Positions 33,445 through 41,953 of a stretch of DNA of 45,718 nucleotides are shown in pieces. The position numbers and the translations under genes are program-made. The stretch is from the NCBI GenBank assembly GCA_021373175.1, contig JAJFTE010000134.1, positions 1 through 45,718 of the forward strand, read 5' to 3'. The notes under the pieces are model-generated. The model saw only the letters and a list, made by a program, of their open reading frames with translations, had not been told where the DNA came from and did no database searches. The stretch is from Actinomycetes bacterium. GTDB lineage: Bacteria > Actinomycetota > Coriobacteriia > Anaerosomatales > Anaerosomataceae. Position 1 is the first letter of the stretch; every line of letters begins with the position of its first letter.

Positions 33445-34947
33445 ATGTTTCCGATGGCAGAGTACCCCGCGTCGGCAGCCGTAGGGGCCGTTCCACGGTC
33501 CGGGCAGGTGAGGATCGCGATAGCCGGTGGTGGTCTGAGGGCCACATCGGTCCTTCGTCTGCTTTCGGACGTCGAGAACCTCTCGGTCGTTGCCGTCTGC
33601 GACGCCAATCGTTCAGCGCCTGCCATCAGGCTCGCTGATGATCTCGGCCTGTTCACGACCACCGATATCTCTGAACTCGCGCAAATGGCGGATCTCGATC
33701 TCATACTTGACATGTCCGAAGAGCCGTCCGTGCAGCAGGCTCTCAGGAGCCAGCGCTCGCCGAGCATCGCCGTGGTCACCGGACACGGTGCTGAGCTTGT
33801 GTGGGACCTGCTGATCGCGAAGAAGCGCAGCGAGGAGCAGGAGAAGATCTTCGTCGAGTTGCAGGTAGCCTACGACAAGATCCGCAGCCACGAGCGCCGC
33901 CTCCAGTCGAGCAAGGAGGCGCTGGAAAAGGCCAACGAGGAGCTAGAGAGCCGCCTGGCGGAGATCTTCTTCACTCACGAGTTCTTCAAGGCCCTCACGA
34001 ACTACGCGTCGGTGGAGGATGTCGTGAGCCTGATGGTGGATGGCGCCAACGGCATTCTCGGGGCGGAGATCTCGTGCGTCTACTTGTTCGAGCAGAAGGA
34101 CTGGACGCTCAGGCTGGGCGCGAGTCAGGGCCGTCCCGAGGAATCGTTCCAGTCGATCGTACCGGTCTCGGAGACCATCCTCGGTGCCGCATTCAGGGAC
34201 GGATTCACGCAGCAGAGCGACGTCCCTCTCGGCTCTGACTTTGCCACGTGGTGCGTGAATCCGGACGATATCCGCTCGCAGGCGGCGCTTCCGCTGCGCT
34301 CCGGCGAGTCGATCATCGGCGTGCTCATCGTCGCGTCATCCACGTATCGCGAACTCACGGCCGCCGAGCGGGATCGGTTGCAGGTCATCGGAAACCAGTC
34401 GTCCCTGGCGTTGCAGAACGCGTTGCTCCATGAGGAACTCGAGCGCCTGTCGGTCACCGACCGGCTGACCGAGCTGTACAACCACGGATACTTCCAGCAG
34501 CGGCTTGACGAGGAGCTTGGCCGAGCGGCCCGATTCGGTCATAGGCTTTCTGTGATCATGCTGGATATCGACGACTTCAAGCAGTTCAACGACAGCTACG
34601 GCCATCCGAAGGGCGACAAGGTGTTGCAGGCGGTCAGCGCGATCATCCGGCAGAACCTGCGGGAGATCGACGTTGCCGCTCGCTACGGCGGCGAGGAGTT
34701 CATCCTTGTGCTTCCGGAGACCGATATCGACGGGGCCCTTGCGGTAGCCGAACGCATCCGCAAGAGTATGTCCCAGTTCGAGTTCTTCACTGGCCAGAAC
34801 AATCGGCCGGTGACGCAGACGGTCTCGCTCGGTGTTGCCACCTATCCGGCACATGCTACAACGCCCACCCGGCTTGTCGAATCGGCGGACAAGGCCATGT
34901 ACGAGGCCAAGCGCTACGGGAAGAATCAGGTACGGGCCGCAAACTGA
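33445..34947 (+). CDS. Diguanylate cyclase with N-terminal Rossmann-like domain, coiled coil and GAF domain
   Basis: 500 residues. Residues about 20-120 look like a nucleotide-binding Rossmann half (VRIAIAGGGLRATSVLRLL, VVAVCDANRSA, LDLILDMSEE) as in dehydrogenase N-termini. A coiled coil follows (about 125-170), then a GAF domain (about 180-330) and a GGDEF domain with the active motif GGEEF and an RxxD inhibition site (REID) five residues before it. It makes c-di-GMP. The start is ATG 33445, or 33454. Its position straight after cheD suggests joint expression with the chemotaxis genes. Whether the Rossmann part binds NAD(H) is unproven. Confidence 0.9.
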   Translation: MFPMAEYPASAAVGAVPRSGQVRIAIAGGGLRATSVLRLLSDVENLSVVAVCDANRSAPAIRLADDLGLFTTTDISELAQMADLDLILDMSEEPSVQQALRSQRSPSIAVVTGHGAELVWDLLIAKKRSEEQEKIFVELQVAYDKIRSHERRLQSSKEALEKANEELESRLAEIFFTHEFFKALTNYASVEDVVSLMVDGANGILGAEISCVYLFEQKDWTLRLGASQGRPEESFQSIVPVSETILGAAFRDGFTQQSDVPLGSDFATWCVNPDDIRSQAALPLRSGESIIGVLIVASSTYRELTAAERDRLQVIGNQSSLALQNALLHEELERLSVTDRLTELYNHGYFQQRLDEELGRAARFGHRLSVIMLDIDDFKQFNDSYGHPKGDKVLQAVSAIIRQNLREIDVAARYGGEEFILVLPETDIDGALAVAERIRKSMSQFEFFTGQNNRPVTQTVSLGVATYPAHATTPTRLVESADKAMYEAKRYGKNQVRAAN

Positions 34948-34955
34948 GAACAACA

Positions 34956-34979
34956 GCCTGAAGCCAGGGGCTTTCGGGC
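34956..34979 (+). other. Hairpin between the cyclase and the small winged-helix gene
   Basis: GCCTGAAGCC and GGCTTTCGGGC can pair around an AGG loop with one bulge. No T-run follows, so it is at most an attenuator or RNA-stability element. Confidence 0.3.
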
Positions 34980-34994
34980 GAGACGGAGGTAGGC

Positions 34995-35336
34995 GTGAGC
35001 TTTGCACGAGCGCTCTCGCGCCTACCCGGTGACAACGAGACTGAAGCCGTCGTTCGTGATATCGTGACCTTTCTCTCTCACCACGCCGGTGAGTGGACAG
35101 CTCTCGAGGACGTGGCGCATCGCACGGGGAACGCGTCCGCGCAGGTGGAGCAGGTCCTAGAAGCTCTTCGGGGCGCCTTCGTGCTAGACTTCGATGAGGT
35201 AGCCGGGACGTTTCGCTACCGGTACGACGTCGGAGTGAGCATCGAATTCGATGCCTTCTTGCACAGAAGCCGCGCCAAAGAGAACTATATGCAATCCAAC
35301 GTCGCACGGTTCAGGGAGCGATACGGCCCCTTGTGA
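34995..35336 (+). CDS. Small protein, possible winged-helix fold, function unknown
   Basis: 113 residues from GTG 34995 with GGAGG upstream. Residues about 15-75 (VVRDIVTFLSHHAGEWTALE, then VAHRTGNASAQVEQVLEAL) have the look of a winged helix-turn-helix, followed by a beta pair FRYRYDVGVSIEF and a basic tail. Its stop overlaps a possible start of the next gene. No known family is recognised with confidence. Confidence 0.7.
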   Translation: MSFARALSRLPGDNETEAVVRDIVTFLSHHAGEWTALEDVAHRTGNASAQVEQVLEALRGAFVLDFDEVAGTFRYRYDVGVSIEFDAFLHRSRAKENYMQSNVARFRERYGPL

Positions 35337-35371
35337 TCCCGGCGAGACGCGATGAACACGGAGCACCATAC

Positions 35372-36286
35372 GTGAGCACACTGATCGAACGCGGAGCCCG
35401 CGGCCCCGGCGTCGAGGATATTCAGAAGAGGTTGCTTCGCCTTGGCTACGATCTGGGCGCATCCGGCGTAGACGGAGTGTTTCTCGGCGCTACATTCGAG
35501 GCTGTTCGGAGCTTTCAGCGCGCACGTTCAATCGCCGAAGACGGTGCTGTGGGACCCGAGACGTGGTCGGCGCTCGTGGACGCTACCTTCGCGCTCGGCG
35601 ACCGGCTGCTCTACCTGCGGTTCCCACACTTTCACGGTGCCGATGTGGCTACACTGCAAGGCGCGCTGAACGCGCTCGGTTTCGCATGTGGTGCGCCTGA
35701 CGGCATCTTCGGCGCCTTCACCGAGCGTGCCGTGCGAGAGTTCCAGCTCAACACCGGGTACCCGGCTGACGGGATCGTCGGGTCGGACACGGTACGAGCG
35801 GTCATGCGATTGCGACATGTGTGGGAGGACAAGGATCCCACCGCACCGGTGGCGCTTGCTGTCGCACCCGCACGAGCCGCGGATGTGCTGTCGCGGACCC
35901 GTATCCAGGTGCATCCCCTCGATGAGCAGGGGCGCGCAGTTGCCGAACGGCTTGCGAACCTGGCGGTGGCGACGGAGCCGACGTCGCGCGTAGAGGTGCG
36001 TGATGCGCCTTCATCGGAACGTGACGTGCTGCTGCACATCGGCAGCAAAGGTGCTGTTGATCCAGAGTCGCTCAGCATCCCCATCGTGCGCGTGGGAATC
36101 GTGGCGCAGGACACGGTGGAGGCCCGGCTCATGACGGCGCTCACCGCCTCGGAAGGGCACCAAGAGGCGCTTGTCGAACTTGGTGAACTCGCTGAAGACG
36201 AGCAGGCCATGCAGCGTTTGGCCGTCCGTTTGCTTGATGCGGTATGTCTCGCGGTAACGTCGGGGACATCATCTGTGCTATCATGA
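35372..36286 (+). CDS. Protein with two peptidoglycan-binding repeats
   Basis: 304 residues. Two PG_binding_1 modules occupy about 8-70 (GPGVEDIQKRLLRLGYDLG, FLGATFEAVRSFQ) and 80-150 (VATLQGALNALGFACG, FGAFTERAVREFQ). The C-terminal 150 residues look like a degraded N-acetylmuramoyl-L-alanine amidase-type Rossmann region without visible zinc ligands. No signal peptide is seen. GTG 35372 has GGAG eight bases upstream; GTG 35333, overlapping the preceding stop, is the alternative and adds 13 residues. Role in envelope metabolism is inferred. Confidence 0.82.
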   Translation: MSTLIERGARGPGVEDIQKRLLRLGYDLGASGVDGVFLGATFEAVRSFQRARSIAEDGAVGPETWSALVDATFALGDRLLYLRFPHFHGADVATLQGALNALGFACGAPDGIFGAFTERAVREFQLNTGYPADGIVGSDTVRAVMRLRHVWEDKDPTAPVALAVAPARAADVLSRTRIQVHPLDEQGRAVAERLANLAVATEPTSRVEVRDAPSSERDVLLHIGSKGAVDPESLSIPIVRVGIVAQDTVEARLMTALTASEGHQEALVELGELAEDEQAMQRLAVRLLDAVCLAVTSGTSSVLS

Positions 36287-36313
36287 CCGGGCATTTTGCT
36301 GGTGTAACGACCG

Positions 36314-37345
36314 GTGAGGAGACTCACCCTGCATAGCAGATACATACGATTGCTTTCGCTCCTGCTGAGCTGCATCCTCATCGCGGCCGTTCCGGTACGC
36401 GCCTTTGGGGTACCCATCAATGACAGGCGCGCTCAGGCCCTGAAGGTGCAAGGCCAGGTCGAGGATCTTGACGCCAAGATGGAGATCGCCACCGAAGACT
36501 ACAACGTGGCGAATGCGAGCTACCAGAAGGTCACCGCGAAGGTCGTCTCCACCGAGAAGCGCCTCGTCACCTTGACCGCTCGCCAGAAGAAGCTGCAGAG
36601 CCATCTGGACACCCGGGTTGACGGCATGTATCGCTCCGGGCCCCTCGGTTTCCTGGAGATCTTGTTCGGCGCGAACACCTTCGAGGAGTTTTCGACCAAC
36701 TGGGACGTGCTGCGACAGCTCAACGAGCAGGATGCCCAGGCTGTTTCGGACCTCAAAGCCACACGTGCCGAGGTCATGAAGGCGAAGGCCGAGCTCAAGA
36801 CAGCGCAAACGCAGGCCAAGAAGGAGCGCGATGTCCTTTCGGCCAAGAAGTCGTCGATCGAGGGTCAGCTTGCGAGTCGCAAGAAGTTGCTCAAGGGTCT
36901 TGAGTCCGAGATCGCCAGGCTGGAAGCGGAGGCCGAAGCAGCGGCCCGTCGGAGCTATCGGCCACCGGCATACGATGCCGGCGGGAATCCGGGAACGCAG
37001 CCGAAGTCGGGTGTCGTGGCCATTGCGAGGTCCAAGCTCGGCGCGCCATACGTTTGGGCGGCCGACGGTCCGAACTCTTTTGACTGCAGCGGGTTCACGA
37101 TGTGGGTCTACCGGCAGGTGGACGTCAGTCTGCCGCACAGTTCGCGAGCCCAATACAACAGTGGGCCGCATGTCTCGCGAGCCAACCTGCAACCGGGTGA
37201 CCTTGTCTTCTTCGGCAGGAGCGTCATCCATCACGTTGGCATCTATGTCGGCGGGGGCCTGTACATCCATGCCCCCAATACCGGCGATGTCGTGAAGATC
37301 TCCAGTCTGAACAGGACCGACTATGTGGGAGCGTGCCGGCCCTAG
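36314..37345 (+). CDS. Secreted NlpC/P60 peptidoglycan endopeptidase with coiled coil
   Basis: 343 residues. Signal peptide (LLSLLLSCILIAAVPVRAFG), long coiled coil (about 40-215) as in RipA/CwlO-type hydrolases, then NlpC/P60 domain (about 235-343): LGAPYVWAADGPNSFDCSGF with catalytic Cys, PGDLVFF, and catalytic His in IHHVGIYVG followed by YIHAPNTGD. It cleaves peptide stems of peptidoglycan outside the cell. GTG 36314 is the start. TATCAT at 36278-36283 could be a -10. Confidence 0.94.
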   Translation: MRRLTLHSRYIRLLSLLLSCILIAAVPVRAFGVPINDRRAQALKVQGQVEDLDAKMEIATEDYNVANASYQKVTAKVVSTEKRLVTLTARQKKLQSHLDTRVDGMYRSGPLGFLEILFGANTFEEFSTNWDVLRQLNEQDAQAVSDLKATRAEVMKAKAELKTAQTQAKKERDVLSAKKSSIEGQLASRKKLLKGLESEIARLEAEAEAAARRSYRPPAYDAGGNPGTQPKSGVVAIARSKLGAPYVWAADGPNSFDCSGFTMWVYRQVDVSLPHSSRAQYNSGPHVSRANLQPGDLVFFGRSVIHHVGIYVGGGLYIHAPNTGDVVKISSLNRTDYVGACRP

Positions 37346-37400
37346 ACAGCGCCGGCGCGCGCGTTCATTCTGTCATGGGGAGTCGACCCGGAGGGGGGTC

Positions 37401-38615
37401 ATGGCTAGCGCACGTCTGTTCGCGCCGCTGCGCTCGAGCGACTACCGAAAGCTCTGGATAGCGCAGCTCGTATCGGTCATGGGCGACAAGGTCCACCAGA
37501 TCGCATTGAGCGTCCTGGTGTACAAGCTCACGGGCTCGGTCGCGCAGGTGGGAGCGATGCTTGCCATGACGACGCTGCCGGCGGTTCTCTTTGGCGTGCC
37601 TGCGGGCGTGTTCGTGGATCGGTGGGACCGTCGCGCGACGATGGTCGTATCCGACGTCCTGCGGGCCGGCATCGTGCTCGCTATTCCGTCGCTCGTGCGA
37701 GTCGGCATGCCTGCGGTATATGCGGCCGCGTTCTGCGTGGCGACGGTGTCGCTCTTCTTCGAGCCGGCGCGCCTGTCGCTGATTCCCGAGGTCGTTCCCG
37801 AGGACCAGCTGATGGCCGCCAACTCGCTCGACAACGTGACCGCATCCGCATCCGAGCTGCTGGGTCTTGCGGGAGCCGCGGGGGTCGTCGCGGCGATCGG
37901 TTCGGACAAGGCCTTCTATTTCGACGCCGCGACGTTCGCCGTCTCGGCCGGATTCGTGGCGATGATCGTTCACCGCGGGCGAGCCGCCGAGAAGCGACTT
38001 GCCGAGCCGTTCCTCGCTGAGCTGCGCCGCGGTCTCGCGCACATCGCCGAGACGAGAGTGCTGCGCGAGCTTGTGGGCGTGTATTCGCTCGCAGCGGCCG
38101 GTGTAGCCGCCGCTATATTGGCGGTCAATGGTCTGGCGCTGCAGCGTTTTGGCACTGGACCCGTGGATTCCCGGGCGGTCGAACTCGCGTTGCTCGACGG
38201 CGCCATAACCGTGGGCCTGCTCGTCGGCAGCGCGACGATCGGTCAGAGCGCTCCGGACTCGGCCGGCCGCAAGTTCCTGGGGAGTCTCACCGTCTTCGGT
38301 CTGGCGTTCGTGCTTGTGGCGTTCGCTCGCGGGATATGGACAGCGGTGCCGCTGCTGTTCATCGGAGGCGCGGCGAATATGTGGTTCTACGTTCCCGGTG
38401 CCACGATCGTCCAGCGTGCCTCTCGTGCTGACCTCCGGGGAAGGGTCTTCGCGGCGAAGAACGCGCTCTCTCGCATGGCCACGACCGTGGGCTTCTTCGG
38501 AGCGGGGATTCTTGCGGAACGTCTTGGGCTCCAGAGCACCGTGTTGCTCATCGGGACCGTGGTCGTGCTTGTCTCGGCGTTCGGGTGGACGCGGTCCGCT
38601 TTGCGCGAGGCATGA
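37401..38615 (+). CDS. MFS transporter (DHA3/enterobactin-exporter-like)
   Basis: 404 residues, about 12 membrane segments. Typical for the group are FAPLRSSDYRKLWIAQLVSVMGD at the N-terminus, AGVFVDRWDRRATMVVSDVLR (MFS motif A) and VPEDQLMAANSL. ATG 37401 follows GGAGGGGGGTC. It is probably a proton-driven exporter; the substrate is unknown. No regulator is adjacent. Confidence 0.9.
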   Translation: MASARLFAPLRSSDYRKLWIAQLVSVMGDKVHQIALSVLVYKLTGSVAQVGAMLAMTTLPAVLFGVPAGVFVDRWDRRATMVVSDVLRAGIVLAIPSLVRVGMPAVYAAAFCVATVSLFFEPARLSLIPEVVPEDQLMAANSLDNVTASASELLGLAGAAGVVAAIGSDKAFYFDAATFAVSAGFVAMIVHRGRAAEKRLAEPFLAELRRGLAHIAETRVLRELVGVYSLAAAGVAAAILAVNGLALQRFGTGPVDSRAVELALLDGAITVGLLVGSATIGQSAPDSAGRKFLGSLTVFGLAFVLVAFARGIWTAVPLLFIGGAANMWFYVPGATIVQRASRADLRGRVFAAKNALSRMATTVGFFGAGILAERLGLQSTVLLIGTVVVLVSAFGWTRSALREA

Positions 38616-38698
38616 GCAGCCTTGGGTATCCGAGTTAGCGGGTCCTGCTGTATTCTCGTAGTCGTTACGGAATCTCGAATCGGATACGGTGGCGTCGC

Positions 38699-39802
38699 AT
38701 GGCAGAGATAGACTCGCTCCTGAAGCTCATGGCAGACCGAGGCAGCTCCGATCTGCACCTTAAGGTCGGCAGTCCGCCGGCGATCAGGCTGAACGCGAAG
38801 CTCGTGGTCTTGCGCGACTTGCCCGCACTCTCGCCCGAGGCTACGCAGAAGCTTGCCCTCGGCATGATGGACGAGCGGCAACGCCAGTCGTTCGACAATC
38901 GCAGAGAGGTCGACTTCGCGTACTCGGTCTCCGGCGTCGGGCGATTCCGCGTCAACGTCTTTCATCAGCGCGGTAGCGTCGGTATCACGTTGCGCCGCGT
39001 GTCCACCGAGCGATCCTCGATCGAGGGTCTGGGCCTGCCGCCGGTCGTGCGGATGCTAGCCGACGAGCCCCGTGGACTCGTGCTCGTCACGGGCACCGCG
39101 GGCTCGGGCAAGACGACGACGCTCGCGGCCATGATCGACCACATCAACCACACCCGCGAAGGACACATCGTCACGATCGAAGACCCGATCGAGGTCTTGC
39201 ACCAGGACGATAAGTGCATCATCAACCAGCGTGAGATCGGCATCGACACGGAAAGCTACGCAGAAGCGCTTCGCCACGTTGTGCGCCAAGACCCGGATAT
39301 CGTGCTTATCGGGGAGATGCGCGACCACGAGACGGTATCGGCAGCGCTTACCGCAGCCGAGATCGGGAACCTCGTCCTGTCCACGCTTCACACGATCGAC
39401 GCCACCGAGACCATCAACCGGATCATCGACTTCTTCCCGCCGTATCAGCAAAAACAAATCAGGCTGATGCTCGCGTCGACGCTCAAGGGCATCATCTCGA
39501 TGAGGCTCATCCCGTCGATCAATGGCGGCCTGACGCCGGCGGTGGAGGTCCTCGTCATGACCGGGACGGTACGCGAGTACATCCTCGATCCCGAGCAGAC
39601 TTACAAGATCAGGGACGCGATGGACGAGGGCGAATACTACGGCATGCAAACGTTCGACAAGAGCCTCCTTGCGCTGTACCAGCAGGGGAAGATCACGCTG
39701 GACGACGCGACGGCGATGGCGGCGAACGCGCACGATTTCAAGATCAAAGTGCGGCAGCTCGGCGTTACACCCGAGCAAGCCGCGCAGTCGGGAATCTACT
39801 GA
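38699..39802 (+). CDS. pilT: Type IV pilus retraction ATPase PilT
   Basis: 367 residues. N-terminal domain SSDLHLKVGSPPAIRLN, Walker A GTAGSGKTTT, Asp box IEDPIE, Walker B PDIVLIGEMRD, His box LHTIDATETINRIIDFFP and a C-terminal YGMQTFDKSLLALYQQGKI. This is the retraction motor of type IV pili. No other pilus genes are in the window, but the che cluster 5 kb upstream could control twitching rather than flagella. Confidence 0.95.
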   Translation: MAEIDSLLKLMADRGSSDLHLKVGSPPAIRLNAKLVVLRDLPALSPEATQKLALGMMDERQRQSFDNRREVDFAYSVSGVGRFRVNVFHQRGSVGITLRRVSTERSSIEGLGLPPVVRMLADEPRGLVLVTGTAGSGKTTTLAAMIDHINHTREGHIVTIEDPIEVLHQDDKCIINQREIGIDTESYAEALRHVVRQDPDIVLIGEMRDHETVSAALTAAEIGNLVLSTLHTIDATETINRIIDFFPPYQQKQIRLMLASTLKGIISMRLIPSINGGLTPAVEVLVMTGTVREYILDPEQTYKIRDAMDEGEYYGMQTFDKSLLALYQQGKITLDDATAMAANAHDFKIKVRQLGVTPEQAAQSGIY

Positions 39803-39810
39803 GGGCGGGG

Positions 39811-40211
39811 TTAGAGCCAGCGTTTCAGCAGCGTATCGACCTCTGCAGGCATCGCCCCGAGACCATCCGAGAACTGTGTGAGGCATGAGTTCTCCCTGAC
39901 CAGTTTCATCGTGATGAGGAAGTACTCACGCTTGTGGACGTTCATCTCCGGAATCAGGACTTCGGTTCCTGGTACATGTCAGCGTAGGGCCACGGTGAGA
40001 TCGTAAGGAAGAATTCAGTGTCCTCCAGCGGACCGGCGGCCGTACTGCCCCCCCGCGGACGTATCGCCTTCGGCACGGGGAGCGTTTCGATGTGAGGACG
40101 GATGACCACGAAGTGATCAGGGTCTGTGAGAGGCGCCGCAAGAGCGATCGCGCAGGCATCGCGCGGCGACGCTGTGGTGCTCGGTTCGTACGTCCGCACG
40201 TAGAACCGCAT
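39811..40211 (-). pseudogene. Hypothetical protein gene with a frameshift
   Basis: From ATG 40211 the minus strand reads MRFYVRTYEPSTTASP, VVIRPHIETLPVPKAIRP and LTISPWPYADMYQEP, then hits a stop. A one-base shift near 39955 gives TEVLIPEMNVHKREYFLIT, AMPAEVDTLLKRWL and a stop at 39811. The two halves read like one about 130-residue cytoplasmic protein. It follows VanZ by ten bases. No family is recognised. Confidence 0.45.
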
Positions 40212-40221
40212 CAGAGGCCGA

Positions 40222-40596
40222 CTATCCGCGCCCATGGCGGTCGCCGGCGCTGATTCGGCGCCAGATCCAGGCGAGCACGAACGCACCGGCAAGCGCTCCG
40301 GCAGTATCGACAAGCCAGTCGACCGGGTCGGCGTGACGCCCGGGGACGAACAGCTGGTGTAGCTCGTCGGTCACGCCATATGCCGAGGCGAGCGCCACGG
40401 CCGGAAGCAGTCTGTCGGAGGCGCCGAGCGCGAGAAGGATGAGCGCTCCGAAGACCGCGTACTCTCCGAAATGTCCGAACGATCCGTAGCGTCCGGGGAT
40501 CTGTGAGCCGGGCAGGCTAGAAAACCAGAAGATCACCGACGCCCACGCGGCGACCGCGATCCACACGCCGACCCTTCTCCTGCGTCCCGGTGTCAT
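40222..40596 (-). CDS. VanZ family membrane protein
   Basis: 124 residues. Hydrophobic segments near 10-25, 40-60, 65-80 and 95-115. Conserved VanZ features are FSSLPGSQIP, GHFGEYAVFGALI and YGVTDELHQLFVPGRHADPVDWLVDTAGALAG. ATG 40596 follows GGGAGGACCGTAGC. The family's biochemical role is unclear (some confer teicoplanin tolerance). Confidence 0.92.
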   Translation of the reverse strand: MTPGRRRRVGVWIAVAAWASVIFWFSSLPGSQIPGRYGSFGHFGEYAVFGALILLALGASDRLLPAVALASAYGVTDELHQLFVPGRHADPVDWLVDTAGALAGAFVLAWIWRRISAGDRHGRG

Positions 40597-40718
40597 GCTA
40601 CGGTCCTCCCGCGCGTCGGCGACGGGGAGAGTGTAGCACGCGCACGGAGCTGCTTGACCGGGGGGCGTCGTCATGCGACCGTGAGCGTTCAAGGTGTGTC
40701 GTGGGTTGTGGAGCTCGC

Positions 40719-41633
40719 ATGGACCGTCGCGTTTCGCTCGTCGCTGTGGTTATCTCCGCCGCGTGCTTCGGCACCCTCGGCGTGCTCACTCAACTCGCGT
40801 ATCGGCAAGGCGTCGCGCCGCTGCCGCTGCTTGCCTGGCGGTTCGCGTTGGTGTCATTGCTCATGGCCGCCTATCAGCTTGTTCGCAACCCCGGCGTGCT
40901 GCGGGTAGGTCTCGGCGATCTGGGAAGGTACGCTGCGCTCTCACTTTCGGGATACGGCGCCGCTTCGGTGTGCTTCTTCTTCGCGCTGCGGTTCGCGACC
41001 CCTTCGGTGGTCGCCGTGCTCCTCTACACGTATCCTGCGATGGTCGCCGTTCTGAGCGCCGTCTTTCTCGGCGAGCGGCTCACTCGCGCCCGCGTGGCCG
41101 CTATCGCTCTCACCTTTGCCGGCTGCGCGCTTGTTGTCGGTCTATTCTCAGGCCAGGCCCAGGCGTCCGGTACCGGGATCGCACTCGGGCTCGGAGCGGC
41201 GCTCGGCTATTCCGTGTTTAACCTGCTCTCATACCGCTCGATGAAGTCAAAGCCGAGGATGGTCCTCATGACCTACACGTTCGGGATTTCCGCTATCGCG
41301 ATCGGCGCGATCACGCTCGCGACAGGAGGCACGCTCTCTGTTGCCGCCTGGCCGATCACGCTGTGGGGGCTGCTTGGCTTGATCGTGCTCGTGCCCACGT
41401 TTATCGCCGTGCTGCTCTACTTGAACGGCATACGGCGACTTGGACCGGCCCAGGCGGCCATCGTGTCGACCGCCGAACCGCTGTTCACCATCGCGCTGTC
41501 CGCCGTCGTCCTCCACGAGCGTCTGACGCCGTTGCAGATGGCCGGCGCGGCGCTCGTCGTTGCCGGTGTGGTCGCCGCGGAATGGCGTACGCCTACTGCG
41601 GCGGTTCATACCGACGAACTCGCCGCAGTCTAG
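40719..41633 (+). CDS. EamA/DMT superfamily permease
   Basis: 304 residues, ten membrane segments in two EamA repeats (SAACFGTLGVLTQLAYRQG; then LGYSVFNLLSYRS). TYPAMVAVLSAVFLGERLT and STAEPLFTIALSAVVLHERLT are the matching helices of each repeat, typical of drug/metabolite exporters. ATG 40719 is chosen since the membrane protein starts there. It is divergent from VanZ. Substrate unknown. Confidence 0.92.
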   Translation: MDRRVSLVAVVISAACFGTLGVLTQLAYRQGVAPLPLLAWRFALVSLLMAAYQLVRNPGVLRVGLGDLGRYAALSLSGYGAASVCFFFALRFATPSVVAVLLYTYPAMVAVLSAVFLGERLTRARVAAIALTFAGCALVVGLFSGQAQASGTGIALGLGAALGYSVFNLLSYRSMKSKPRMVLMTYTFGISAIAIGAITLATGGTLSVAAWPITLWGLLGLIVLVPTFIAVLLYLNGIRRLGPAQAAIVSTAEPLFTIALSAVVLHERLTPLQMAGAALVVAGVVAAEWRTPTAAVHTDELAAV

Positions 41634-41835
41634 AACAGCGAGATCATCGCCGCAACGCCGCCGAGTGTCTTCGGGTGCCGCAAAAAGCGGATAGCGTCGC
41701 CAGCCGGCGCCGGGCGCGGACCAGCGCATGGCGCGATTCTCGGACGACTGTCGTGAGCAACCGTTGCCACTCGAGGAACCAGGCTGCGCTCGCGCTCGGA
41801 CGCGCGCTGGCGGTGGGCTCACAGCGTGCTACCAT
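41631..41835 (-). pseudogene. Short hypothetical gene, probably frameshifted
   Basis: The minus strand from ATG 41835 reads SASAAWFLEWQRLLTTVVRES and HALVRARRRLA. A one-base shift near 41690 then gives DAIRFLRHPKTLGGVAAMISLF and a stop within the stop codon of the EamA gene. The amphipathic, basic character of both halves suggests one 65-70-residue protein. The rest of 41634-41953 shows no other gene. Low confidence. Confidence 0.3.
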
Positions 41836-41953
41836 GAGTGCGAACTGCTCCTCGGCATGTCGGCACGGTTCATTCAGACAGCATGCCGGAGAAGTCCGCT
41901 CCTTGTTGGTCGCTGCGTTGGCGCCGTTCGAGCCTGTCGGCGTGGGAGGCTGC

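Noticed and set aside
34956-34979. Intrinsic terminator between the cyclase and the winged-helix gene
   Set aside because: The stem is bulged and no T-run follows; kept only as a hairpin.
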